Shown one piece after another: positions 24,135 to 33,100 of a DNA stretch of 64,000 nt (its first letter is position 1; each line of letters opens with the position of its first letter). Both the position numbers and the translations under genes were made by a program. This stretch comes from Desulfobulbaceae bacterium (GTDB taxonomy: Bacteria > Bacteroidota > Ignavibacteria > Kapaibacteriales > UBA2268), in assembly GCA_018335795.1 (NCBI GenBank), contig JAGXRP010000077.1:144285-208284 (forward strand), read 5' to 3'. The notes beneath the pieces were generated by a model that was not told the origin of the DNA, did not search any database, and worked only from the letters and a program-made list of their open reading frames with translations.

Positions 24135-25657
24135 TGGCTTCTCCTATCATTACTCTTAATATGATGTATAAAGTAATTATATATTTCATCATAAATCAAA
24201 TACGCATCTTCTTTGTCAATATCGGCTATTTTTGCATCTGCTATTCCTGCACTGGAAGCATTGTCGAAATAAATCGTTGCAAGATTCAATCGACGCTGAA
24301 AAAAAGTTTCTTTCAAATGCAATGTCTGCATTTTTTTCAAAGGTATAATTATTATTTTGCGTATCCAAAAACCTTGTTTAACAATCAGATGTTCATTGTT
24401 GATTGCATATCCTCTGAAAAGCCACCTGAGGTATGCTGCATAATATAGCAAAGGGATTACTGCTACAACCCAAACCAAATCCGGTAGAAAATAGATTAGA
24501 GGGGCTATCAAGAGTAAAATAGTCACAAGATAGCGTACGAATGCTCTGCGAATAGCTTTGCGAGAAATGGGTATGAATTTTTCAGGCAGTTTGAAATTAT
24601 ATATTTTTTTTGCCAATTCAATCAGTTCTTCATATTTCGCCAATGGAATTACTGATTGGTTTGAACCCGATTTCTGACCAAATCCTGCAGTTTGGAGCGT
24701 CAGAGTAAAGAAATTCAGTTTCTCTTTCAGAGGATTAGTCAAAATTGTTATTTGTTGCAGCTTTCTTAGTGGGATTGTTACTCTGACCTTGCTCAACAGT
24801 CCATAGCTTGTGACTAATTTGTTTTCTTCGTTGACTAATTTGAACTTGAAATATTCGTTTATAGTCCATAAAATGTCAAAGACCCATGATAAAAATACTG
24901 TCACTAAGATAGTGGCGATAATCAACATTGTTATCGAAAAAACATCGAGCGAATCAATATAATTCTGGTTGTCCCTGACAAATTTATCAATTGTGTTTTC
25001 CCAAATACCAAATTGGGACAGAATACCCATAAGCCACAATCCAAATACAAGAAACAACGGTCGCAATCGAACCATACCGTAAACAATCAAATTTCTCCAC
25101 GATAGCTCAAATAAGACATTTGATTTTTCATGCTCTTCTGCTTCATCTTGAATACTGTCCGGCGAAACATCAGTCGTATCATTGTTTTTATCTTTTTTTA
25201 GACTGAATTTGTAGTTTTTGATAATTTCAGAAATTTCATTAGCATCGTGGACTGATACAAATTCTAAGGCGCCCTCGGTTTGTAAATCTCCGGCTGTTTC
25301 GATACTGACTCTGACAAGCCCGAGAATTCGTTGTATAAAATTTTGGTTGATATTTACGTTTTGGATTTTTTCAAGTGGAATACTTCTTTGCCGTTTTGCA
25401 ATAATTCCAGAACGAATAACAAGTTCTTTGGGTGTGATTTGAAAATTGAAGAAGATGTAGTTCAAGACAATTGAAGGGAATAAAAGCAGAAGTCCGATTA
25501 ATGACAAAATAAGATAAAAATATTGGTCGCTTTGCTTTTCGACAACTACAAAATAAAATACAAGAGCCAAGCCGGGTATATTTGTAAATAATCTATATAC
25601 AAGGGTCAGCGGATGTAGTTTTCTCGGCTCGATGTACTCTTCGTACGGAGTTGTCAT
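24131..25657 (-). CDS. PH domain-containing membrane protein (YdbT-like)
   Basis: A 508-residue inner-membrane protein of the bacterial PH (bPH2) family. Three bPH2 units are recognisable by the repeated pattern of two membrane helices and a strand block starting with a basic 'R..IPL.K.Q' element: RSIPLEKIQNVNI near 92, RVTIPLRKLQQITI near 290, and KIIIIPLKKMQTLHL near 440. A charged cytoplasmic loop lies around 150-180. Its start overlaps the end of the smaller PH gene by four bases. The YdbS/YdbT pair is widespread but its role is poorly known; membrane stress or antimicrobial resistance has been suggested for relatives. Confidence 0.85.
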   Translation of the reverse strand: MTTPYEEYIEPRKLHPLTLVYRLFTNIPGLALVFYFVVVEKQSDQYFYLILSLIGLLLLFPSIVLNYIFFNFQITPKELVIRSGIIAKRQRSIPLEKIQNVNINQNFIQRILGLVRVSIETAGDLQTEGALEFVSVHDANEISEIIKNYKFSLKKDKNNDTTDVSPDSIQDEAEEHEKSNVLFELSWRNLIVYGMVRLRPLFLVFGLWLMGILSQFGIWENTIDKFVRDNQNYIDSLDVFSITMLIIATILVTVFLSWVFDILWTINEYFKFKLVNEENKLVTSYGLLSKVRVTIPLRKLQQITILTNPLKEKLNFFTLTLQTAGFGQKSGSNQSVIPLAKYEELIELAKKIYNFKLPEKFIPISRKAIRRAFVRYLVTILLLIAPLIYFLPDLVWVVAVIPLLYYAAYLRWLFRGYAINNEHLIVKQGFWIRKIIIIPLKKMQTLHLKETFFQRRLNLATIYFDNASSAGIADAKIADIDKEDAYLIYDEIYNYFIHHIKSNDRRSQ

Positions 25658-26127
25658 ACTTCGTCCTCGGGAGTAACATTTTTGAGTCTGTCGCGGAGTT
25701 GTTCGGCGTATTCGATTGGCAAACCCGGGATAGTAACATCTGCACCGCGCGTGCCGGCTGTATAAATCACCAATTTACCCAAGCCGTACATTCTGTCTAA
25801 AACACTTTGCACGACGTCAAGATGCTGAATTCTGAGGTAAGGAGCAGTCGTTTTGACTCTTGTTAATACTCCGCGTTCGATATATACTTCATCTTCACGG
25901 ACGCTGAATTTCCAATATTTATAATAATAATATGGATAAACAACGGCAACTATGACACCGATGATAAAAATTATCAGCGTTGAAATACCTTTTGGCAAAA
26001 TCCAATCGTAAAAAAAATTTGGAATCACAAAAAAATCAAGTATGGCAAAAAATATCGTATAAAATAATGTTCTCAATATGATATTAATTGTCCAGATAAT
26101 TTTAATTGCCGGGTCTAAGCTATACAT
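25654..26127 (-). CDS. PH domain-containing membrane protein (YdbS-like)
   Basis: A single bPH2 domain protein of about 157 residues. The longer frame begins with TTG at 26139; the ATG at 26127 is chosen because GGA lies ten bases before it. Two membrane helices (about 12-34 and 44-64) are followed by the PH-like strands VYIERGVLTRVKTTAPYLRIQHLDVVQSVLDR and VIYTAGTRGADVTIPGL. It overlaps the larger PH protein by four bases, so the two should be made together and may form a complex in the inner membrane. Confidence 0.85.
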   Translation of the reverse strand: MYSLDPAIKIIWTINIILRTLFYTIFFAILDFFVIPNFFYDWILPKGISTLIIFIIGVIVAVVYPYYYYKYWKFSVREDEVYIERGVLTRVKTTAPYLRIQHLDVVQSVLDRMYGLGKLVIYTAGTRGADVTIPGLPIEYAEQLRDRLKNVTPEDEV

Positions 26128-26186
26128 ATTTGTTTCCAATTTATATTAACTTTGGATAAAACGTAAGTCGGCAAATTAAATTATTA

Positions 26187-27371
26187 TTAAAAAAGAGAAG
26201 TTTGCTTAACTTCATCAGAAACTTTATCAGATTCGATAGGTTTATCTTCTTCCCTCATCTCCTGTTTTGGGTAAACTCCTGCATGTGATGAAATGTTCAG
26301 CAATATACCTATTGCAGCAGAATAAATCAATACAGCAGTTCCTCCGTAGCTCACAAACGGCATTGGGACACCTGTAGTTGGCAGTAAACCACTATTGACA
26401 CCGGCATTGACTAAAAGATAAGTAGCAAAGGTAATCAAAATACCAACTGCCAAAAAGTAGCCAAAATTATCGGGCGCTTTCTTGGCGATAAGCATACCAC
26501 GCCAAAATACTATAGCAAATATCGCTATAATGCCCAATAAACCGATTAGACCGTATTCCTCACCAATTATGGCGAAAATAAAATCTCCGTAAGATTCGGG
26601 TAAAAAAAGATGAGATTGTCGGCTTTGACCTGCGCCTACACCGAACAATCCACCATTTCCCAACGCAATCAATGATTGGTTGCCCTGATAATTGACGGCA
26701 TCATTAACACCCGGTTCTCCTGAACCAAAAAACGCAGTAAGCCGTTTAAGGCGATACTCAGCTGATACCAGATAAAACCCTATGCTTACCAAAGCAGTTA
26801 TAAACACCCCACCCAAATGCAACAAATTTATATTCCCGATAAACATCATCGCGATTGCTATTATAAAAATCACAAACATGGTCGAAAAGTTTGGCTGCAA
26901 TCCTATCAAAAGGCATATTAATCCTGCCCATAATACGAAAGGTAGAAAGCCCCGTTCCAATTCCTTAATGACTTTTTGTTTAATCGAAAGCAATGCAGCA
27001 AAATGAATGACTAAGGCAAATTTGGCAAACTCAGACGGCTGGAAGCTCAAAGGTCCAAGATTGAGCCATCTTGAAGCCCCTTTAACCGAGGTACCTGCAA
27101 ACAAAACAACAACAAGTAAAATAATTCCAATAACAATCATTGGCTTTGAAATACGCTGCCATACATGATAATTTATCTTTGCAAATAACAGCATTACGAC
27201 CAATCCAGCCATGACTCTGAAGGTATGACTTACGAAGAAGAATTCGGGGTCGCCAAAGCGATATTGGGCAATAGGTGCACTTGCACTATAAACAAAGGAA
27301 ATTGAAAATAGCATTAGTGCTACAATTGGCAATAATATTAGCCAATCTATATGTCCTTTGATGTTATTCAT
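26187..27371 (-). CDS. ftsW: Peptidoglycan polymerase FtsW (SEDS family)
   Basis: Polytopic glycosyltransferase that polymerises lipid II at the division septum. Ten hydrophobic helices fit the SEDS layout, and the motif LLPTTGVPMPFVSYGGTAVL is the FtsW/RodA signature. FtsW is favoured over RodA because the gene follows murD. The frame is open to 27422, overlapping murD by 47 bases; the ATG at 27371, four bases after the murD stop, is preferred since it leaves a short N-terminus before the first helix. The C-terminal tail is acidic and polar. The usual next gene murG is absent; the PH-domain pair follows instead. Confidence 0.93.
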   Translation of the reverse strand: MNNIKGHIDWLILLPIVALMLFSISFVYSASAPIAQYRFGDPEFFFVSHTFRVMAGLVVMLLFAKINYHVWQRISKPMIVIGIILLVVVLFAGTSVKGASRWLNLGPLSFQPSEFAKFALVIHFAALLSIKQKVIKELERGFLPFVLWAGLICLLIGLQPNFSTMFVIFIIAIAMMFIGNINLLHLGGVFITALVSIGFYLVSAEYRLKRLTAFFGSGEPGVNDAVNYQGNQSLIALGNGGLFGVGAGQSRQSHLFLPESYGDFIFAIIGEEYGLIGLLGIIAIFAIVFWRGMLIAKKAPDNFGYFLAVGILITFATYLLVNAGVNSGLLPTTGVPMPFVSYGGTAVLIYSAAIGILLNISSHAGVYPKQEMREEDKPIESDKVSDEVKQTSLF

Positions 27372-27375
27372 ATTC

Positions 27376-28707
27376 TCAAATCTGACTGACAATTTTTTTA
27401 AAAACTTCACCCCTATGCTCAAAATTCATAAACATATCGAATGATTTGCAAGAAGGCGTAAATACAACTTTATCGCCATTTCCGGCTTCTTCCATCGCAA
27501 CCGCAACAGCTTCGTTCAAATCCTTAACTTTAATGCACCTTTTAGAAGTGCAAAAATGATTGAAAATATTGTCTGATTCTTCACCCAAAAGAATTATAGA
27601 TTTAACGTTTGATTCGACTACTCCATCAAGAACGCTATAATTATTGTCATCCGCCCTACCACCGGCAATCCAAATAATTGGTTCTTTGTATGCCTGTAGA
27701 GCATACCATGTAGCATTAACGTTTGTTGCTTTTGAATCATTGACGAAATCAATGCCATTAATTGAACGGACAAACTCCAAGCGGTGTTCAACACCCTTGA
27801 ATTTAGACAATCCATCTCGAATATCTTCATTGCTCAACTCGAAAGCACGGACAGCTAAAGCTGCTGCCATTGAGTTGTAGGCGTTGTGAATACCTGGTAA
27901 TCCCAAATCGGCTACCGGCATAAGTACCTCCTCTTTATCTGCTGCATTAATTAAAATTATGCCGTCGCGTGTATATATCCCCCTATCCACCGATGACATC
28001 GAGACAAAAGCTATTTTGGCATTCGTTCCCAAAATGTTTTTCCATAATATCTCATCGTCTCTATTTAAAATTAACAAATTATTTTCATTTTGATTCAAAG
28101 TAATTTTCCACTTTGATTCCACATATGCCTCCATCGTGCCATGATATTTCAGATGGTCTGGAGTAATATTCAGTATCAGAGCGACATCCGGCTTAAAATT
28201 CTTAATTCTGTCTAATTGATAACTACTTGATTCGACAACCAAAATTGTGCTTTTTTCTACATTATCAACAAGTTCTGACATTGGTAAACCGATATTTCCG
28301 CAAGCAATTGCTTTTTTACCCGAATTATTCAATATGAATTCGATAAGAGAGGTGGTTGTGGTTTTGCCGTTTGTTCCTGTTATTGCGATAATCGGATTTT
28401 GAAGAAATTGAGAAGCATACTCCAATTCACTTATGATTTCAATATTTTGCTTTGATGCACTCAATAATATTTCAGCATCTGGTGGAACGCCCGGAGAAGT
28501 GATAATCAACTCGCTATCTTCGAGCAGATTCAGCTTATTTTCACCGAATTGGCAATCAATTCCAATAGCGGTAAGCTCGGATATCAAATTCTCAAACTGC
28601 GACGCAGCCTTCGATTCGGTCAAAATTACGTCATTATCCAATCTGCGGGCAAGTTTTGCGGCTGCTACCCCACTTTTACCTGCACCTATAACTAATACTT
28701 TTTTCAT
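27376..28707 (-). CDS. murD: UDP-N-acetylmuramoylalanine--D-glutamate ligase
   Basis: Cytoplasmic Mur ligase that adds D-glutamate to UDP-MurNAc-L-alanine. The N-terminal Rossmann region (VLVIGAGKSGVAAAKLAR) is followed by the ATP loop ITGTNGKTTTTSLIEF, the central domain with LILNITPDHLKYHG, and the C-terminal domain with GVEHRLEFVRSINGIDFVNDSKATN. Length 443 is typical. It heads a murD-ftsW pair with a good promoter candidate 30 bases upstream, so here the division and cell-wall cluster is split. Confidence 0.95.
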   Translation of the reverse strand: MKKVLVIGAGKSGVAAAKLARRLDNDVILTESKAASQFENLISELTAIGIDCQFGENKLNLLEDSELIITSPGVPPDAEILLSASKQNIEIISELEYASQFLQNPIIAITGTNGKTTTTSLIEFILNNSGKKAIACGNIGLPMSELVDNVEKSTILVVESSSYQLDRIKNFKPDVALILNITPDHLKYHGTMEAYVESKWKITLNQNENNLLILNRDDEILWKNILGTNAKIAFVSMSSVDRGIYTRDGIILINAADKEEVLMPVADLGLPGIHNAYNSMAAALAVRAFELSNEDIRDGLSKFKGVEHRLEFVRSINGIDFVNDSKATNVNATWYALQAYKEPIIWIAGGRADDNNYSVLDGVVESNVKSIILLGEESDNIFNHFCTSKRCIKVKDLNEAVAVAMEEAGNGDKVVFTPSCKSFDMFMNFEHRGEVFKKIVSQI

Positions 28708-28736
28708 TTATTTTCGTTTCCCTTTTTTATATGTTA

Positions 28737-28766
28737 CAAAATTACAACTGATATTATTAATATCAA
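28737..28766 (-). promoter_or_regulatory. Candidate Bacteroidota-type promoter for murD-ftsW
   Basis: On the minus strand TTG (28766-28764), a 19-base spacer and TAATTTTG (28744-28737), an exact -7 match. Transcription would start near 28730, about 23 bases before the murD ATG. Confidence 0.5.
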
Positions 28767-28817
28767 GGTGAACGATTTTTTTATTACATTTAAATTTTAT
28801 AAAATTGATAAACTAAG

Positions 28818-29396
28818 ATGATTATTCCTGTATATAATTGCTTTCACCCGATACTCCGACAAGAAGCAGTCCAAATAAGCGAATTCAATCAGAGAATTGC
28901 AGATTTAGTCGCAAACATGTACGAAACTCTTTATAACATTTCAAATGGTGTGGGCCTTGCAGGCAACCAAGTTGGGAGCAATGATGCACTGTTTATAGTT
29001 GATTTGAACGTCGGGAGCGATGAAGAAAAGCCAAACCCGATTACTGTTATCAATCCCGAAATAATTTACTATTCGGACGAAGAATCTGATGAGAATGAGG
29101 GTTGCTTGAGTATCCCTGATTTTTTTGAAAAGGTTGTGCGACCCGAATCTATACAAATACGATACTATGACCTTGACATGAAGGAGTATAACAGAGAAGT
29201 TTCAGGCTTTTTAGCTCGTGTAATGCAACATGAATTCGACCATTTGAAGGGAAAATTGATATTTGATAAGATTACACCACTAAGAAGAGCTTTAGCTAAA
29301 AGTAAGCTGAACAAAATCAAACGTGGTGATATTTTGCCGAACTACCCCATGATAATGCCCGATGGGACTTTGATTGAACCAGAGGTAGAAGAATAA
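28818..29396 (+). CDS. def: Peptide deformylase
   Basis: Removes the formyl group from the N-terminus of new proteins. All three motifs are present in the 192-residue chain: GVGLAGNQVG (canonical GxGLAAxQ, with Ala to Gly), EGCLSIPD with the metal ligand Cys96, and QHEFDHLKG with His138, Glu139 and His142. The gene stands alone on the plus strand, divergent from murD. No ribosome site is obvious before the ATG. The methionyl-tRNA formyltransferase gene is not adjacent. Confidence 0.96.
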   Translation: MIIPVYNCFHPILRQEAVQISEFNQRIADLVANMYETLYNISNGVGLAGNQVGSNDALFIVDLNVGSDEEKPNPITVINPEIIYYSDEESDENEGCLSIPDFFEKVVRPESIQIRYYDLDMKEYNREVSGFLARVMQHEFDHLKGKLIFDKITPLRRALAKSKLNKIKRGDILPNYPMIMPDGTLIEPEVEE

Positions 29397-29408
29397 ATAA
29401 GGCAAGTT

Positions 29409-29429
29409 ATATAATCGTAATGATTATAT
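29409..29429. repeat. 8-bp inverted repeat between def and the AlbA-type gene
   Basis: ATATAATC-GTAAT-GATTATAT is a perfect dyad 55 bases before the start of the next gene. That gene has a C-terminal helix-turn-helix, so the dyad could be its own operator. It could equally be an AT-rich weak terminator of def. Confidence 0.35.
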
Positions 29430-29484
29430 TCGTCTTTATTATTGAGGCTTAAATTGTAATTTGGAATAATAAAAGCTTAGAATA

Positions 29485-30132
29485 ATGAGACCGAAAAAAC
29501 TACTCGAATTGGTTGCCGAAGGTGAATCTTCCATAATGGAATTTAAGCGCAAATCAACTACCCCATTCAAACTTGCCAAAGAAATATCAGCATTAGCTAA
29601 TACGAAAGGCGGAATGCTTATTATAGGCGTGGACGATGATGGCACAATTTATGGAATCGAAAGCGAAAAAACTGAAATGGAAGCTGTAGAAAGGGCTTGC
29701 GGTTTTCATATTGACCCACCAATTGAGCCTGAAATGGAAGTAGTCAATGTCAAAGGTAAGGATGTTTTATTTGTTATGATATTGGAGGGTAGTCACAAAC
29801 CTCACAAATTGATGATTGAAGACCCCGAAACAAAGCAAATTCACCATAGAGCATATATTCGTATTGGTGAACAATCTGTTGAAGCCAGCAGGGAGATGTA
29901 TCGCTTGATGAAAAATGCTACAGCAGGAAAACCTCTTAAATTAAGCATCGGAGAAAATGAAAGGCGTCTGTTTGAATATCTTGAGAAAAAGGAACGCATA
30001 ACAGTCAAAGATTTTTCACATTTGGTTAATATCTCTGAGCGACGTGCTGAACGAATGATGATAAAATTAGTGCAAGCGGGGGTGCTACATATTCATAATG
30101 ACTCAACAAGAGATTATTTCACCTTAGTATAA
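29485..30132 (+). CDS. AlbA/Schlafen-type ATP-binding domain protein with C-terminal winged helix
   Basis: The N-terminal 120 residues form an AlbA_2 (Schlafen-like) domain: EGESSIMEFKRKS, then AKEISALANTKGGMLIIGVDDDGTIYGI, the usual core of this family. Residues about 150-215 look like a winged helix (LFEYLEKKERITVKDFSHLVNISERRAERMMIKLVQAGVLHIHND). The combination is typical of predicted transcription regulators. At 215 residues it is shorter than the large members that carry a C-terminal ATPase-like domain. It is preceded by a perfect dyad at 29409-29429. Its targets are unknown. Confidence 0.83.
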   Translation: MRPKKLLELVAEGESSIMEFKRKSTTPFKLAKEISALANTKGGMLIIGVDDDGTIYGIESEKTEMEAVERACGFHIDPPIEPEMEVVNVKGKDVLFVMILEGSHKPHKLMIEDPETKQIHHRAYIRIGEQSVEASREMYRLMKNATAGKPLKLSIGENERRLFEYLEKKERITVKDFSHLVNISERRAERMMIKLVQAGVLHIHNDSTRDYFTLV

Positions 30133-30164
30133 AAAATAGGGTTGAGACTGCTCTTAACCCTATT
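30131..30164 (-). terminator. Terminator of the VWA surface protein gene
   Basis: Arms AATAGGGTT (30135-30143) and AACCCTATT (30156-30164), extended by an inner GAG/CTC pairing, are followed on the minus strand by six T residues at 30136-30131. It lies between two convergent genes and serves mainly the minus-strand gene; in the plus direction the T run is weak. Confidence 0.78.
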
Positions 30165-30188
30165 AATTTGCATCAATTTATTTGTATT

Positions 30189-33100
30189 CTATTTCGCAAT
30201 CATTATAGACTTCGATTCAATGAAAGGTCCAGCTTCCAATTTAATGAAATACACTCCCGAATTGAAGTCGGAAGTACTCAGAACAACTTGATAATTGGCA
30301 GCTTTCAACTTCCCGTCAACTAGTTTCATTACCACATTACCTTCAACATCTAAAATGTTTAACTTGACATCTGTTTCGAATGCAATACCATAATTTATCT
30401 TGAAATCAGTTAATGCAGGGTTTGGTGAAGGATTTGCAAGGAAGAATCTGACTGCAGATGAAGTGTAAATAATTCTATTGTCATTGAAGCAAACTTCGTT
30501 TATATTTACAACAGATAAATTGTTTACGGAAGTATAACAATCATAATCAAGAGTTGCGAAAATTGGAGTTTGACCCATATCATTCAATAAAGTCATAAAC
30601 TGAATTTTGAATGCTTCAAAACTTTGAGTACTCGTCACATTACCGCTACCTGTCAATTCAAGTTGCCCAAATCCAAGATAATCAATGTCGTCCCAAACCC
30701 AATAATCTCCATTAACAGGGTTAGTATTCAATTGGGAAATGAAAGAATTATTGATAAATCGTATTACGCTATTATCAAAGCTAATAGTTATCTTCAAACT
30801 TTGCAAAGAACTATTATTAAGATTTGGTAATTTCAGGAATACATTATAATCAAAAACTTTGCCCGGGTCGAAAGTATATTCTGTTTTTTCGGGTTGAATT
30901 GTCAATTCACCTGCAGAGCCTGTAAGTAGAACTTCTATTGGAATTGACGCTGAATTCGGTATAGTTAAAGTGGACAAATACGAACCTATTCGTTTGGGTT
31001 CAAAACGTATCTTGAAAGTAAAGTTTTCACCGCCGCCTACAATTACATCATCGGTTTGGTTTATAGAGAACCCTAAATCGCCGGCTATTGTATGAGATGA
31101 GAAATACAAGATAATATCACTATCTTTACTTGTATTTGTAATTGTAATCGAATTTTCGCTTTCCGAACAAATCATTTTGTTGCCAAATGCAGATTGCTCT
31201 ACATAACTTAAATTGATACCGTCACAATCAGTACTCAAGCGGTTTTCTCGCCATTCATCGGCAAATTGAGCATCATAGTTATCAGCCATTATGATTATTG
31301 TATTTAAGTGGTCGCTTCCGGCAGCCGGTGTGAATGTAACAGGGATTTCGAGTATATCCTCCATTGCAATTGTAAGATTTGTAGGATTTGCTCCTGATTC
31401 CCAAACATATTCAGTATTTTGAAGTAAGAAATAAATTTCATTTATTGTTAAATCTGAAGATTTGCTTGGATTTTGGATAATCAATTTTGCAGTAGTAGAT
31501 TGTCCAACAACGACAGATTCCCCACATTGCCAAGTTGCAATTAGTTTAGGTAAATATCCTGTGCCATTCAATGTAGATTTTAAATTCGTTGTTTTTGACC
31601 TGACAGTGACAAGAATTTCTTTCTCATAATCAATTTCTTGTATTGGATTGAATGTTACAGGAATTCTTTCTTCACCGTTTGCAGCTAATGAAAATGGAAG
31701 TTGGGTTTGCAAGTTAAATGTAAATGCTCCACCATCATTATCAGCAAATTGAATGTCATCAATATATTCGATTCCGTTGCTATTATTGCGAATGACGATT
31801 TCTCCATTATAGGTGCCATTTACTCTTTGACGTTCCCAATCGAATGATGTGACACGAACATCTGCAGAAATTCCAAAGCCTTTGAGTACTGTAACGGCAT
31901 TTTTACAGGGAGATTCTACGAAGAAATTCAAATCAGCAATTCTTTCATCCATCTCGCGTGGCGTGAAGGATATAATAACATCAATACATTCACCAGGTTC
32001 AACTTTTATTCTGTTATTGGTTCTAGTTACATAATCAGGGAACGAAATTGCATAATCAAGTAAATGAGCACCTCTTATTTTCGGGTCAATAAATACGCGA
32101 TAGCTTGAATTATTCTTAAACGCACAGAAAATCGTGTCCGTTACTGTCTTATTCAAATTAACTTCACCGAAATCATATTCTTCAAGTACCAAACCTCCGC
32201 AAATGCCATTTCCGGAAAGTTCAGTTTTGATATCATTCATGCATTCACCGCTTACTACAAACTCAGCCCTACGCAAATTTAAGTATGCGGGACGGAATTT
32301 GAATTTAACCTCAATTGATTCTCCGGGATTTAGTACAACATCAAGAAGGTCTGTCATTAGTTCAAAATCTAAATACATATCAGTTGAGGCAAAATCTCTA
32401 ATTTCGGCACCTGTGATTTTTGTAGGTAATTTGCTGTCGTTTGTAATCAATCCGGTAGCAAGAATTTCTAAAGAATCACCCCAAGTGCAATCAGGGAAAT
32501 TAACGATCGGAACTGAGAAACTCAATTGTGGTTGTTCAATTACGAATTCATCGCTTACAGATTCACTAACGGGCAATTTACCATATTTTGATAAGAACGA
32601 ATCTTTGCCTCCTAAAGATTGGAGATTAATTTCACCTATTTTGATTGAACCTGTGAAATCGCCTGTCTGGTATTGATTAAAATCCGAATCAAAAGCTGTT
32701 TTTGAAGTGTAGATTATATTACTAATTCTGTTTTGAGTCAAATCAATTAGATTTAGTCTTTCATTAAACACTGCAGTGAAAGGTCTGGCATTTGGAAATT
32801 GAGGAAGAGACTTATCAATAATATAATCTGAATATTGTCCGGTATAGCTACCTTCTACAAAAATTTTAGGTTGTTCTCCATAGACTCTGTAAAATGATAC
32901 TTTTTCGGGAATGGGTCTGAAATTCTCGAAATCTTTAACCCCACCTAAATAATTCAAATTAAGGAAATCTCCCATTGATGAATATTTGGCGATGAAAAAA
33001 TACGGTACGTTTGAAATAGGAAAGATTGGCGATGAATTGCCAAACTTAACACCGGCGTATGCTGTTCCGATAACATAAGCATTTCCATCTTCGTCAACAG

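Noticed and set aside
32134..32676. Long plus-strand frame of 180 codons inside the VWA protein gene
   Set aside because: It is the antisense shadow of a continuous 1551-codon gene with recognisable domains; its translation is low in pattern and rich in Ser and Pro.
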